Origin: Bordetella parapertussis
GTDB lineage: Bacteria > Pseudomonadota > Gammaproteobacteria > Burkholderiales > SG8-41
Direction: 5' to 3'
DNA: 64,000 nucleotides
Assembly (NCBI GenBank): GCA_945906815.1
Contig: CAMDRT010000011.1
Location: 1-64,000, forward strand
The translations under genes were made by a program, and so were the position numbers. Of this stretch, positions 10,793 through 20,126 are shown one piece after another (within the stretch, counting starts at the first letter, position 1; every line of letters begins with the position of its first letter). Below the pieces are notes generated by a model. That model did not search any database. It saw nothing but the letters and a program-made list of their open reading frames with translations, and was not told the DNA's origin.

Positions 10793-11647
10793 CTAATACT
10801 TTCCGCCCCCAATAAATCGCACAATTCCCGCAGCAACTTCGGCTTCCTGATCGACAAAGCCATGCGGCGCGCGCCCTTCGCACGCAGCGAGGCTGGGCGC
10901 GCCGGAGCGGCCGGGGCCACCGCTGACCGTTACCACCTGTTCGCGCGCAGCGTTGGTGCGTGCAGTGATTCTATGCATCTGCTCGGGTGGCGAACGCAGG
11001 CACTGGTCTTGCGCGTGTCCCACCACCAGCACCGGCATGCGTATTGCCTCCAGCGCCACCTCAAACACGGTCTGCGTTACCCACGTCTTCTGCCCGCGAG
11101 AGCCGAACATCAGCGCGGAGGTGAGCACGAGTCCGTCGGCTGCTGCCGCACCGGACATGCGTGCTGCCGCGTTAGCGGCGGAAATTGAACCGCGGCTGGT
11201 GCCAATCAGCCACACCGGCCCTTTGCTGCGCGTGCGCATGTCGGCGACTATCTTCCCCAGATCCTCGGCGTGATCGGCAGCGATACGATACCCGCCCAGG
11301 CCATCGTCACCGGGGTGATCCGAGGGCGCATCGACCAGCGCAGTAGCAAAACCCAAGGCGTGAAAAGAAGGAATCGAGCGTACCAGCGAGTTACCCGTAA
11401 GCGCGCGCGGGCAGCCCTGGTCGTCGAGATCGAGATGGCCGCCGCCGCCCACGAGCAGAACTACGGCAGCCATTGCCTGCGGCGGCGACGCGTACGTGTA
11501 GCGGGTGGTGGTATTGCCGTGTGTGCGCAGGCTGACTACTACGCCGCAGCCGCCAGGTGCGTCGGTGTTGGGCTGCGCGAGCACGACGTTTGCCGCAAGC
11601 AATGCAACAAAGGCTACCAGCCGTGGTGTGCAAGTCATGCGTGGCAT
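10793..11647 (-). CDS. Secreted alpha/beta-hydrolase-like protein
   Basis: A 284-residue exported protein: the signal peptide runs through LVAFVALLAANVVLA before QPNTDAP. The body looks like an alpha/beta hydrolase. VWLIGTSRGSISA is the nucleophile elbow (G-x-S-x-G-like, Ser in GTSRGS), AVVLLVGGGGH is a possible oxyanion-hole strand, and a His near RAPHGFVD could complete the triad. The ATG at 11647 overlaps the stop of the upstream hydrolase gene (TGATG), so the two are probably translated together. Several Cys pairs fit a periplasmic protein. Substrate unknown. Confidence 0.72.
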   Translation of the reverse strand: MPRMTCTPRLVAFVALLAANVVLAQPNTDAPGGCGVVVSLRTHGNTTTRYTYASPPQAMAAVVLLVGGGGHLDLDDQGCPRALTGNSLVRSIPSFHALGFATALVDAPSDHPGDDGLGGYRIAADHAEDLGKIVADMRTRSKGPVWLIGTSRGSISAANAAARMSGAAAADGLVLTSALMFGSRGQKTWVTQTVFEVALEAIRMPVLVVGHAQDQCLRSPPEQMHRITARTNAAREQVVTVSGGPGRSGAPSLAACEGRAPHGFVDQEAEVAAGIVRFIGGGKY

Positions 11648-13635
11648 CAAGGATTAAAGTTTTTCCTGATCTCCTCGCCGTTCACCCGCTCGACAAACCG
11701 TTCTGCATCTTCCTGCAGCAGTAGGCGCGCCGCGACCAGTTTTTGCGCAGCCTCAGCGACTTTTTTTACATAAGCCGGGTGCGTGCCATAGCGCTCTTCC
11801 AGCGAAGGACGCGGGTCTTTGCGCGCGTCGCGCGCGTCGCGTGTTGCCGCGAACGGGATGAAGCTGCCGTCACGGTCGCACAGTTCGCCCTCGACATAGG
11901 GCGCTTGGTACAGGTTCCAGCCGGTGTAGGTGCCCAGCGGCACGGCGATTTCCGGCAGCCTGATACCCGCTATTTCGTTGCCGTCGGCGTCGACATTGGT
12001 GACCAGCGGCCGGTACGGTTTGCTCATGTCCATGGCGGGTTGGGTCCAGTCGGTCAGCACACCGAATGCGTTGACGCGCCGCGCGACGGCCACACCCGGG
12101 ATGGCGGGAAACAGCAGCTTTTCCGCCGCGACCAGCGTGTTGTCTTGCAGGCGCGGTGTTTGCGACGGCGGCGGCGTTTTGCCGTCCACCCACTCCGACA
12201 GCGCCACCAGCAGCGCGCGTAGCGCGGGCGTGGGGCTGTGCGGGTTGCGCGGATTGACGCAGTTGCCGGGAGTGGAGGTCATCCATGCCTGCCCGCCGTG
12301 CTGCGTGCCGGCGATCAGGTAAGCGCGCGCGTTGGCGGGCAGCGCCACGTCTTTGCTGCCCAGCGGATCGGTGACCAGCAGCGACGCGCCCTTTTGCCAG
12401 TATTCGGTGGAGGTATTGGATTCCATCCACAGCGGATCAAAGCCGTCGCCGCGCAACAGGGCATCGGTGTTGCCGGTGACCGGATCCGTCATGCGCGCGC
12501 TGGAAAATGGAAACGCGTTTTCCGGCATCATGTGATCTTCGAACTGCGTGTTGGTGCGCGCCGGCTGGCCGAATTCGGCATTAAGAAATACGCCGCCCAC
12601 GCCGGCGGTGTGGGCGAGCGCACCATCGAGCACCTTGCGTCCGCGGGTGTCCTGATTGAAGCCCTGATACACAAAATCGCGCAGGAAGCGTCCGCTTTGC
12701 GATACGCCAAAACCAAGCGTGGCTTTGATGCCGCGCGCCGGATTCGCCGTGCCTTTGGCATCCGCACTTTCGTAGCGCAGGAACGAAATGAGGTCGCGCA
12801 CGGCTGCCATACCGATGCCGAGCACACGCGGGTCTTTGGCGGGGTAATGGAATTCGTAAAGTGATCCGCGATCCGGTTTGGTACTCTCCGGCAGCAGGCG
12901 GATTTCGCGGTCATTGACGTAAGCCCAGCCGGAGGCGGGAATTTCCTGCCGTGCATCCGCTTCACGGCGGCGCACGCTAAGTTTGGCTAGTGACTGATCA
13001 AGCGTTGACGTGTGGTGGGTGAGCCGAAAAGTCTCGCGCACGCCGCCGCGCGTGCCGCTCACCCATTCATCGCGGATCACCCGCACGATGGGTTTGCCGT
13101 TGTCGGTGGCGATCACCGCCTTCATCGCCATGCCGTTGTTGGTGCGTGGTGCGTCCGGATCCCAGCCGCTCCATACGAAGGTGTAGCCCATGCGGAATAA
13201 GAGGCCGTTGCCGGCGTCTTCCAGCGTGCGCGGATCATTGGCCTGTGCGGGTGACTTGGGGCGCGCATCCATCAGCCGCCAGTGTATGTACTTGCGGCCA
13301 CGGTTGGTGACGTCGTAAATCAGTTTGCCATTGCCGCGCGCTGGTTCCACCGGTCGCAACATGAAAAAATCCGCCTCGTATTCGACGCGCCCAGCGGCGT
13401 TGCGGGGTGCTTTGTCGAGGTTGACGATCACTTGGTTGCGCGCATCGGCAGGATCGAGCTCGCCCTTGAAGGTGCCGCGCACGCGCTCGTAGGCGCCGGC
13501 GTTGCCGAAGCTGCTGCCTTCGGCAAACGGTTCGACCGCGGCAATATGAAGTTCAGTGACGGCGGCTGTCGCAGAGGGTGCGGAGCAGACCGCAAACAAC
13601 GTGGGTATGACCATTTTTTTTAAATTTATAATCAT
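11647..13635 (-). CDS. Exported alpha/beta hydrolase domain protein (Abhydrolase_10 type)
   Basis: A 662-residue exported protein with a signal peptide (IPTLFAVCSAPSATAA). Its body matches the large 'alpha/beta hydrolase domain-containing' family of soil bacteria. Family-like segments include DVTNRGRK, GYTFVWSGWD, and the nucleophile elbow FGVSQSGRFLRDF. The C-terminal part (PLGTYTGWNLY ... RPSLEERYG) is also typical. The reaction is unknown; family members are thought to be esterases. GAGG lies eight bases before the ATG at 13635; a second ATG is at 13614. It is the first gene of a coupled pair with the smaller hydrolase downstream. Confidence 0.82.
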   Translation of the reverse strand: MIINLKKMVIPTLFAVCSAPSATAAVTELHIAAVEPFAEGSSFGNAGAYERVRGTFKGELDPADARNQVIVNLDKAPRNAAGRVEYEADFFMLRPVEPARGNGKLIYDVTNRGRKYIHWRLMDARPKSPAQANDPRTLEDAGNGLLFRMGYTFVWSGWDPDAPRTNNGMAMKAVIATDNGKPIVRVIRDEWVSGTRGGVRETFRLTHHTSTLDQSLAKLSVRRREADARQEIPASGWAYVNDREIRLLPESTKPDRGSLYEFHYPAKDPRVLGIGMAAVRDLISFLRYESADAKGTANPARGIKATLGFGVSQSGRFLRDFVYQGFNQDTRGRKVLDGALAHTAGVGGVFLNAEFGQPARTNTQFEDHMMPENAFPFSSARMTDPVTGNTDALLRGDGFDPLWMESNTSTEYWQKGASLLVTDPLGSKDVALPANARAYLIAGTQHGGQAWMTSTPGNCVNPRNPHSPTPALRALLVALSEWVDGKTPPPSQTPRLQDNTLVAAEKLLFPAIPGVAVARRVNAFGVLTDWTQPAMDMSKPYRPLVTNVDADGNEIAGIRLPEIAVPLGTYTGWNLYQAPYVEGELCDRDGSFIPFAATRDARDARKDPRPSLEERYGTHPAYVKKVAEAAQKLVAARLLLQEDAERFVERVNGEEIRKNFNP

Positions 13636-13656
13636 GGTGGCGGCCTCGATTCCGTT

Positions 13657-14502
13657 TTAATCCCACGCGGGCGCGCGTCCCGCCGGATTGGCAATGCGTC
13701 CGTCGGCGCGCGCGAGTGCATGGATACGTTGCATGTCGTCATCACTCAGCGTGAAATCCAGAATATTCAGGTTCTCCGCCTGCCGTCCCGGATTCGACGT
13801 ACGCGGTATCGGAATCACGTTCGGTTGTTGCAAATGCCAGCGCAGCACGATCTGGGCGACGGTTTTGCCTTTGGCGCGCGCGATTTCTGCCACCACCGGA
13901 TCGCTGATCAGGCGTCCGCGTCCCAGCGGGCAATAGGCGGTCAGCGCCAACCCCAGCCGCCGCACGGCGGCGAGCAAGCGGCTTTGATCGAGATACGGGT
14001 GATATTCCACCTGCACGTTGACGATCGGCTCCGGACACAGGCGTATTGCCTCTTCGATCAGCGCGATATTGAAATTGGCAACACCGACGTGGCGGGTTTT
14101 GCCGTCACGTTTGGCTTTCGCCAAGGCGCTCATGGTTTCGGCAAGCGGCACTTTTTCGGGGCTGGGCCAATGCACCATCAGCAGGTCTACATAATCGAGT
14201 TTGAGATTATTCAGGCTCTCATCCACCATGCGCGCAAAGTCGTCCGCCCGCAAATACTCATGCGACACCTTGGTGGTGAGAAAAATTTCATCGCGCGGCA
14301 CGCCGCTGGCGCGGATGCCTACGCCCACGCCTTTTTCGGTGTGGTATTTCCACGCGGTGTCGATGTGGCGATAGCCGAGCTTCAGTGCGTTGGCGACGAG
14401 TTCGCTATACGCTTCAATGCTGGTGCTGTCGCCGATGCGCGACGTACCGAAGCCCAGTTTGGGGATGCTGACGCCGTGGCTGCTAAATGTGGGAATGTTC
14501 AT
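13657..14502 (-). CDS. Aldo/keto reductase
   Basis: A 281-residue NADPH-dependent aldo/keto reductase with the complete catalytic tetrad: Asp48 and Tyr53 (HIDTAWKYH), Lys78 (LTTKVSH) and His111 (LMVHWPSP). The C-terminal cofactor segment VIPIPRTSNPGR is also present, with Arg in place of the usual Lys in IPK/G-type sequences. The ATG at 14502 has no visible Shine-Dalgarno; the leader is AT-rich (TTAATTATTATTT). The SDR gene ends 24 bases upstream on the same strand, so the two oxidoreductases probably form one transcript. Substrate unknown. Confidence 0.88.
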   Translation of the reverse strand: MNIPTFSSHGVSIPKLGFGTSRIGDSTSIEAYSELVANALKLGYRHIDTAWKYHTEKGVGVGIRASGVPRDEIFLTTKVSHEYLRADDFARMVDESLNNLKLDYVDLLMVHWPSPEKVPLAETMSALAKAKRDGKTRHVGVANFNIALIEEAIRLCPEPIVNVQVEYHPYLDQSRLLAAVRRLGLALTAYCPLGRGRLISDPVVAEIARAKGKTVAQIVLRWHLQQPNVIPIPRTSNPGRQAENLNILDFTLSDDDMQRIHALARADGRIANPAGRAPAWD

Positions 14503-14525
14503 AAATAATAATTAAAATCAATTGG

Positions 14526-15344
14526 TTACTTCGAGTTGCCGGCGGTCAGATTAAACCCCGTCTGCCACGCACCGTCGATCGGCAGCGCAGCGCCGCTAAT
14601 ATGCGCGCCGGGGCCGCTGCACAAAAACACACCGAACGCAGCGATGTCGGAAGGCATGATCGGCCGCTGACTGGGTTGGCGCACGCTCATCAACGCATGC
14701 AATGCTTTTTCGCGGCTGTCGCCGGTGGCGGCCATCTGGCGCGCGATTTGTCCTTCGGCGTGCGGTGTCAGCACCCAGCCCGGCATCAGCGCGTTGATGG
14801 TGACGCCGCTGTCCGCACATTCGAGCGCCACGCCCCGCGTCATGCCGATGAGCGCGTGTTTGGCGGTGACGTAATCGACGCGGTTGGGCACCGCCATGCG
14901 GCCGTGTATTGACGACATATTGATGATGCGCCCCCAGCCGCGCGCTTTCATGCCGCGCAGGGTGAGCCGGATGGTGTGAAACGCCGCCGACAGATCCACC
15001 GCGAGCGCGCGATCCCATTCAGCTACAGGAAAATCCTCGACCTTGTGGTAGTAGCGCACCACCGCGTTATTGACCAGTATGTCCACCGGGCCGAGTTGTT
15101 TTTCGGTTTCGCGCACCATCGCTTCGATGTCAGCCGGCACGCCGACATCCGCGCCGTGATAAGCGATCTTGACGCCGTATTCTGTGGCGATGGATGCGCG
15201 CAGCTTTTCAATCGCAGCGGCGTCGCCCATGCCGTTCATCATCACCTGGCAGCCCTCAGCGGCGAAAGCGCGCGCGAAGGCTTCGCCGATGCCGCCGGTG
15301 GAGCCGGTGACCAGTGCCGTTTTTCCCTTGAGTGTGGCTGGCAT
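14526..15344 (-). CDS. Short-chain dehydrogenase/reductase
   Basis: A 272-residue classical SDR. The NAD(P)-binding glycine motif TGSTGGIG is at about residues 14-21, NNAV follows the third strand, and the catalytic Ser and YxxxK appear in NMSSIHG and DYVTAKHALIG. The sequence is closest in feel to 3-hydroxybutyrate-dehydrogenase-like SDRs (GVTINALMPGWVLTP), but the substrate cannot be fixed. I used the ATG at 15344, with AAGGG seven bases upstream, instead of a frame that opens at 15389. It is probably co-transcribed with the aldo/keto reductase and divergent from a Bug receptor gene. Confidence 0.88.
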   Translation of the reverse strand: MPATLKGKTALVTGSTGGIGEAFARAFAAEGCQVMMNGMGDAAAIEKLRASIATEYGVKIAYHGADVGVPADIEAMVRETEKQLGPVDILVNNAVVRYYHKVEDFPVAEWDRALAVDLSAAFHTIRLTLRGMKARGWGRIINMSSIHGRMAVPNRVDYVTAKHALIGMTRGVALECADSGVTINALMPGWVLTPHAEGQIARQMAATGDSREKALHALMSVRQPSQRPIMPSDIAAFGVFLCSGPGAHISGAALPIDGAWQTGFNLTAGNSK

Positions 15345-15415
15345 AACTAACCCTTTAAAATTATTTTGGCCGAGTATACTCGCACCCATAGACCAACGTT
15401 TTCACCGGAGCGTGT

Positions 15416-16405
15416 ATGAAAAATGTTTCAAAAACAATGGGCTGCATTTTATGGGCCAGTGCGCTACCGGCGCTGGCGCAAGACACCGCTGCGACCGGCT
15501 CGGCACAGGGTTTTCCATCGCGGCCGCTACGCTGGATCGTGCCCGCGCCGCCGGGTGGCGGCACCGACGCGGTGTCACGCATGGTTGCACCGAAGCTGGT
15601 GGAGATGTGGAAACAGCAGGTCATTATCGACAATCGCGGCGGCGCGCAGGGCGGCATCGCCACCGCGCTGGCGGCAAAATCCGCGCCCGACGGCTACACC
15701 ATTTTGTTTGGGTTCTCGGGCCCGCTCGCGGTTAATCCGCATATCTTCAGCGAAGTCGGCTACAACGCGTTGCGCGATTTTTCCGGCATCACGCGCCTCA
15801 CGCAGCAGCCGATGATCATGACGGCACATCCTTCGTTACCCGCCAGCACGCTGAAGGAAGTGGCGGCGTATGCCAGACAAAATCCGGGCAAGGTGACATT
15901 TGCATCGAGCGCCTCGTTACAGCACCTGGCGGGCGAGCTGTTCAAATTGTCTGCGGGTGTCAACCTGACGCACATCCCCTATAAGGGTGCGGGGCCAGCA
16001 GTGCTGGACCTGCTGGGTGGCAACGTCAACACCATGATTTCCAATCCGACTTCGGTGATGCCCCATATCAAAAGCGGCAAGCTGCGCGCCATTGGCATCA
16101 TCGGTGCAACACGCATCGAAGCGCTGCGTGAGGTGCCCACCGCAGCCGAAGCGGGCTTTCCGGAATTCGCCAACGTGATCGAGTGGTACGGCATGGTGGC
16201 GCCCGCCGCCACGCCGCGCCCAGTCATCAACGCGCTCAACAGCGCCATCGTGCGCGCGCTGCAAATGCCGGATGTGCAAAGCCGCATACAGGCGCTGGGC
16301 ATGACGCCATCGCCCAGCACGCCCGAAGAACTCGACAAGCAGATACGCGCCGACTACGCGCTGTGGGGCAAGGTGGTGAAGGCAGCGGGGGTGAAGGCGG
16401 AGTAG
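15416..16405 (+). CDS. Bug/TctC-family periplasmic solute receptor
   Basis: A 329-residue Bug receptor with an N-terminal signal sequence (ILWASALPALA) and the family start FPSRPLRWIVPAPPGGGTDAV; the GGGTD loop holds the usual ligand-binding Asp. Further family blocks are IIDNRGGAQGGIAT, THIPYKGAGPA and the C-terminal LWGKVVKAAGVK. GGAG precedes the ATG. It is divergent from the SDR/aldo-keto reductase pair and convergent with an Ldh-type dehydrogenase. No membrane component of a tripartite carrier is nearby. Confidence 0.9.
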   Translation: MKNVSKTMGCILWASALPALAQDTAATGSAQGFPSRPLRWIVPAPPGGGTDAVSRMVAPKLVEMWKQQVIIDNRGGAQGGIATALAAKSAPDGYTILFGFSGPLAVNPHIFSEVGYNALRDFSGITRLTQQPMIMTAHPSLPASTLKEVAAYARQNPGKVTFASSASLQHLAGELFKLSAGVNLTHIPYKGAGPAVLDLLGGNVNTMISNPTSVMPHIKSGKLRAIGIIGATRIEALREVPTAAEAGFPEFANVIEWYGMVAPAATPRPVINALNSAIVRALQMPDVQSRIQALGMTPSPSTPEELDKQIRADYALWGKVVKAAGVKAE

Positions 16406-16450
16406 TTTTACTGTTGTGAGGCGTGAGGTGTGAACCTTAAAACGGCAATT

Positions 16451-16485
16451 CAGCCACAGAGAGCACCGAGGAACACAGAGAAAAC
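16451..16485. repeat. Single arm of the CCACAGAG repeat family
   Basis: The sequence CAGCCACAGAGAGCACC and its continuation ACACAGAG match the left arms at 5219 and 17615. No clear right arm is seen before the Ldh gene stop, so this is a half element. Confidence 0.45.
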
Positions 16486-16530
16486 AAGTGCTTGCACTCG
16501 CTCGTCGCACGCCAAGTCTGCGTAGTATTT

Positions 16531-17586
16531 CTAAAGCGGCAGCTTCGCCTCCAACCCCGTCTCTTTTGCAATTCGCCGCAAATCGGCAACCGTATCCTCC
16601 GCCAACTGCAAGCCCTCACGCCGGTTGCGCACGTCGTTGTTCGCCTCCATCTCGCCGGGGTAGAACACTTCATCAACACCTTTGGCCAGCGGCACGGATT
16701 TGATTTCTCCCAGGAATTCATCCATGCGCGCGTGAAACTGCGTGAGCGGTTGAAACGCCTCGATATTCATCGCCACCATCAGATGGCCGCAATTGCTTTT
16801 CTCGGCGGTTTTGTAGGGGCTGTGCACGTTCGACAAAAAGCCGCTGCCGGTCAGCACGCCGGAGAGCATGTCCACCATCGTCGCAATGGCGTAGCCCTTG
16901 TGCTCGGCCATCGGCAGGATGATGCCGTCGATGGCCTCCTGCGGGTCAGTGGTAGGCGCGCCCTCGCTGTTGATGGCCCAGCCCAGCGGTATCGGAAGCT
17001 GCTTGTTGCGCGCGAGATAAATTTTGCCGCGCGCTACACCGGTGGCGGCCATGTCCACCAGCAGTGGCGGGCGCTTGCCAGCGGGTGCTGCGACTGACCA
17101 GGGGTTGGTGCCGATGATTTTTTTGCGCCCGCCCCACGGCGCCATCGCCGGGCCGCCGTTGCTGGTCAGTAGCATCACGCAGCCGTCGAGTGCACCGAGG
17201 CGGGTGTAATACATACAGGTGCCGAAGTGGTTCGACATGCGCACGCCGACCACCGCGATGCCGTGCAGCCGGGCACGGCGTACCGCTTCCTTGCGCGCGA
17301 GTTCGGTCAGCACGTGACCCACACCGTCGTGGCCGTCGATCACCGCCACCGCGCCGGCATCCACCACAAACTCCGGCGTGGTCACTGGCTTCATCACGCC
17401 GTTGCGGATGCGGTCGAGATACCAGCCGAGGCGCAGCACGCCATGCGACTGGTGGCCCCACAGGTCGGCCTGCACCAGGGTGTCGGCGATGAGATGAGCG
17501 TCGGGCCCCGGCACACCGGCACCAGCATAGACGGCGGTGGCGAAGTCGATCAGTTGGCCGGCGTCAACGGGTGTGGCTGTAGTCAT
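16531..17586 (-). CDS. Malate/L-lactate dehydrogenase (Ldh) family oxidoreductase
   Basis: A 351-residue NAD(P)-dependent 2-hydroxyacid dehydrogenase of the non-Rossmann Ldh/YlbC/sulfolactate family. Family blocks include HQSHGVLRL, SNHFGTCMYYTRLGA, IIGTNPWSVAAPAG, VDMAATGVARGKI and LPMAEHKGYAIATMVDMLSG; the His in SHGV and in SNHFG are the usual active-site positions. AGAGG lies six bases before the ATG. Members oxidise malate, L-lactate, ureidoglycolate or sulfolactate; the choice cannot be made here. A second member is at 48297-49322. Confidence 0.9.
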   Translation of the reverse strand: MTTATPVDAGQLIDFATAVYAGAGVPGPDAHLIADTLVQADLWGHQSHGVLRLGWYLDRIRNGVMKPVTTPEFVVDAGAVAVIDGHDGVGHVLTELARKEAVRRARLHGIAVVGVRMSNHFGTCMYYTRLGALDGCVMLLTSNGGPAMAPWGGRKKIIGTNPWSVAAPAGKRPPLLVDMAATGVARGKIYLARNKQLPIPLGWAINSEGAPTTDPQEAIDGIILPMAEHKGYAIATMVDMLSGVLTGSGFLSNVHSPYKTAEKSNCGHLMVAMNIEAFQPLTQFHARMDEFLGEIKSVPLAKGVDEVFYPGEMEANNDVRNRREGLQLAEDTVADLRRIAKETGLEAKLPL

Positions 17587-17614
17587 GGTTTGCCTCTAGT
17601 AAAACTTCAAATTC

Positions 17615-17696
17615 TTGCCACAGAGGTCACAGAGAATCACAGAGGAAAATCAAGATCGGGGTGCCCTGTGTATCTCTGTGGCCTCGGTGGCTAAGG
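17615..17696. repeat. CCACAGAG-type intergenic inverted repeat
   Basis: Left arm TTGCCACAGAGGTCACAGAG at 17615-17634 and right arm reading TATCTCTGTGGCCTCGGTGG near 17671-17690 form an imperfect inverted repeat between two minus-strand dehydrogenase genes. Same family as 5219-5304. Confidence 0.6.
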
Positions 17697-17713
17697 CTTT
17701 TGCTCTAGGTTAA

Positions 17714-18772
17714 TTAACCCACAAGATTGGCGACAGTTTTCGCGAAAGCCTGAGTGCCGAGTTTGCCGCCAATATCCGGCGTGCGTGTCTCCGGTTTTTG
17801 CAGCGCGGTGTTGATGGCGCTATCGATGGCCTTGGCGGCAGCGTCAAACTCGCTACGCTGGTGACGGATGCTCAGCCAGTCGAGCAGCATCGCCGCTGAC
17901 AGTATCAGCGATGTGGGATTGGCGATGTCTTTGCCTGCAATATCCGGCGCAGAGCCGTGCTGGGCCTGCGCGCAGCAGGCATCGTCGCCCGCCATGGTGG
18001 AGGCCGCCAGACCCAGGCCGCCGGAAATTTCCGAGGCTTCGTCAGACAAAATGTCGCCGAACATATTGCCGGTGACGATGCAGTCGAATCTGTCGGGGTG
18101 GCGCACCAGCAACGCGGCCATGGCATCGACGATTTTTTCGTCGAGTTCGACGTCCGGATATTCCTTGGCGACCTTGCGTACCTCGCGCAGGAACAGGTTG
18201 TCGGACAAATGAAACACATTGGCCTTGTGCACCGCGGTGACTTTTTTGCGGCGCTTGCGCGCCCAGTCAAAGGCGACGCGGGTGATGCGTTCGCACTGGC
18301 GCGCGGTGACTTTGCGCACGGCGATGGCCATGTCCTCGGTGGGCATGAATTCGCCGCGCCCCATGAACATATTGCGGTCGCTGTAAAAACCCTCGGTGCA
18401 TTCGCGAAAAATCACCAGATCAATCGGCTTGCCGGTCAGCCCCACCCCCATGCGCGAGATGGCGGGGCGGATATTGGCGAACAAATCGAGCTTCACGCGA
18501 AATTCACCCGAGGGGTTGATGCCGCCTTTTTCACGCGACGGATAAATCAGATGATCCACCGGCCCCAGAATAATGCCGGGGGCCTGGCGCGCGGCTTCCA
18601 TCACCTCGTCCGGCAAGGTGGAGCCTACTTTTTTGAGCGTGACGAGGCCGATATCGCGTTGATCCCAATCCAGACCGAGTTTGAATTTGGCGTTGACGCG
18701 GTCGAGCACCGTCAGCGTGGCTTGCGTGATTTCGGGGCCAATGCCGTCGCCGGGGAGGACGAGAATCTTCAT
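17714..18772 (-). CDS. Isocitrate/isopropylmalate dehydrogenase family protein
   Basis: A 352-residue beta-decarboxylating dehydrogenase acting on a 2-hydroxyacid, NAD(P)-dependent. Seen are LPGDGIGPEI at the N-terminus, the substrate-loop region FRECTEGFYSDRN, the catalytic Lys in TAVHKANVF and the metal-binding aspartates in NMFGDILSDEAS. It is not obviously LeuB: the isopropylmalate recognition helix is absent, and it lies next to the otnK-otnC genes and an Ldh dehydrogenase, which suggests tartrate- or hydroxyacid-type catabolism (inference). AAGGA is about six bases upstream of the ATG. It is divergent from otnK with about 105 bp between. Confidence 0.85.
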   Translation of the reverse strand: MKILVLPGDGIGPEITQATLTVLDRVNAKFKLGLDWDQRDIGLVTLKKVGSTLPDEVMEAARQAPGIILGPVDHLIYPSREKGGINPSGEFRVKLDLFANIRPAISRMGVGLTGKPIDLVIFRECTEGFYSDRNMFMGRGEFMPTEDMAIAVRKVTARQCERITRVAFDWARKRRKKVTAVHKANVFHLSDNLFLREVRKVAKEYPDVELDEKIVDAMAALLVRHPDRFDCIVTGNMFGDILSDEASEISGGLGLAASTMAGDDACCAQAQHGSAPDIAGKDIANPTSLILSAAMLLDWLSIRHQRSEFDAAAKAIDSAINTALQKPETRTPDIGGKLGTQAFAKTVANLVG

Positions 18773-18878
18773 AAGGTTTCCTTGTTAGAATTAGTCCCGA
18801 CACGATAAACAATGCACCGGCAACAAGCAATCGACGCGTGCAACAAAAAATGACCTTGATCACCATCGGCGCACCATC

Positions 18879-20126
18879 ATGCTGCTAGGCTGCATCGCCG
18901 ACGATTTCACCGGCGCCACCGACCTCGCCAATAATCTGGTGCGCGGCGGCATGCGCACCGTGCAAACTGTCGGTGTGCCTGGCACCTTGCTGCAGGACGA
19001 AGTGGATGCAGTCGTGGTGGCGCTAAAGTCGCGCACGATACCGGCGGCTGAGGCCGTGGCGCAGTCGCTGGCTGCGTTGAAGTGGCTGCAACAGCATGGC
19101 TGCAGGCAGATTTATTTCAAGTACTGCTCGACGTTTGATTCCACGCCGGCGGGTAATATCGGTCCCGTCACCGAGGCCTTGATGCAGGCACTGGCTTGCG
19201 ATTTCACCATTGCCTGTCCGGCGTTTCCTGAAGCCGGGCGCACGGTGTTCAAGGGGCATTTGTTCGTAGGCGATGTGCCGCTGCATGAATCGGGCATGCG
19301 CGATCACCCGCTGACACCGATGACCGATGCCAATCTGGTGCGTGTATTGCAGGCGCAGATGCAGAGCAAGGTCGGCTGGATTGGTTTTCAGGACGTCGCG
19401 TGTGGGCCAGAAGCGATCCGAGCGCGTATGGCCGCGCTCAAATCCGCTGGCGTCAAAGTGGCGATAGTCGATGCCTTGAGCAATGAGGATCTGCTGCGGC
19501 TGGGGCAAGCGCTCAGTGACATGCCCCTGGTTACCGCCGGGTCGGGTGTGGCCATCGGCTTGCCGCAGAATTTTGCAATGAGCGGCGCAACCGCAACCAC
19601 GCTGCCGCGCGCCCGTGGCTATCGCGCCATAGTCGCGGGCAGTTGTTCGCTAGCGACCAACGCGCAGGTCGCGCATTTCATCCATAGCGGCGCCGCTGCG
19701 CGCGCACTTGACCCGGTGAAGCTGGCGTCGGATGAGCAGGAAATCGCGCGCGCACTGGCATGGGCGAAATCTTTGCTGACCTCTGGCCCGGTGCTCTTGT
19801 ATACGACTGCCATGCCGGCAGCAGTGCAGGCGATACAATCGCAACTGGGCGCAAGCACTGCCGGTCTACGGATTGAACAGGCGCTGGCGAAAATTGCCTG
19901 CGGTCTGGTCGATGCCGGTGTCGATCAACTGGTGGTCGCCGGTGGTGAAACGTCGGGCGCGGTGGTGCATGCGCTGGGCATCGACGCTTTGCGCATCGGC
20001 CCGCAGATTGATCCCGGTGTGCCGTGGACCATGAGTGTCGGACCCCAACCCATTGCGCTGGCGCTGAAATCCGGCAACTTCGGCGGCGATGATTTTTTTG
20101 TGAAAGCTTTTCGGGTGCTGCAATGA
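18879..20126 (+). CDS. otnK: Four-carbon acid sugar kinase (OtnK family)
   Basis: A 415-residue DUF1537/four-carbon acid sugar kinase. The N-terminus has the family signature IADDFTGATDLANNL, whose Asp residues bind substrate; the C-terminal ATP-binding part shows VVAGGETSGAVVHALG and GNFGGDDFF. Family members phosphorylate 3-oxo-tetronates (for OtnK) at the 4-position. The next gene overlaps its stop by ATGA and encodes the matching decarboxylase, which strongly supports this job. The divergent dehydrogenase may make the oxo-tetronate; the isomerase OtnI was not found in the window. Confidence 0.88.
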   Translation: MLLGCIADDFTGATDLANNLVRGGMRTVQTVGVPGTLLQDEVDAVVVALKSRTIPAAEAVAQSLAALKWLQQHGCRQIYFKYCSTFDSTPAGNIGPVTEALMQALACDFTIACPAFPEAGRTVFKGHLFVGDVPLHESGMRDHPLTPMTDANLVRVLQAQMQSKVGWIGFQDVACGPEAIRARMAALKSAGVKVAIVDALSNEDLLRLGQALSDMPLVTAGSGVAIGLPQNFAMSGATATTLPRARGYRAIVAGSCSLATNAQVAHFIHSGAAARALDPVKLASDEQEIARALAWAKSLLTSGPVLLYTTAMPAAVQAIQSQLGASTAGLRIEQALAKIACGLVDAGVDQLVVAGGETSGAVVHALGIDALRIGPQIDPGVPWTMSVGPQPIALALKSGNFGGDDFFVKAFRVLQ

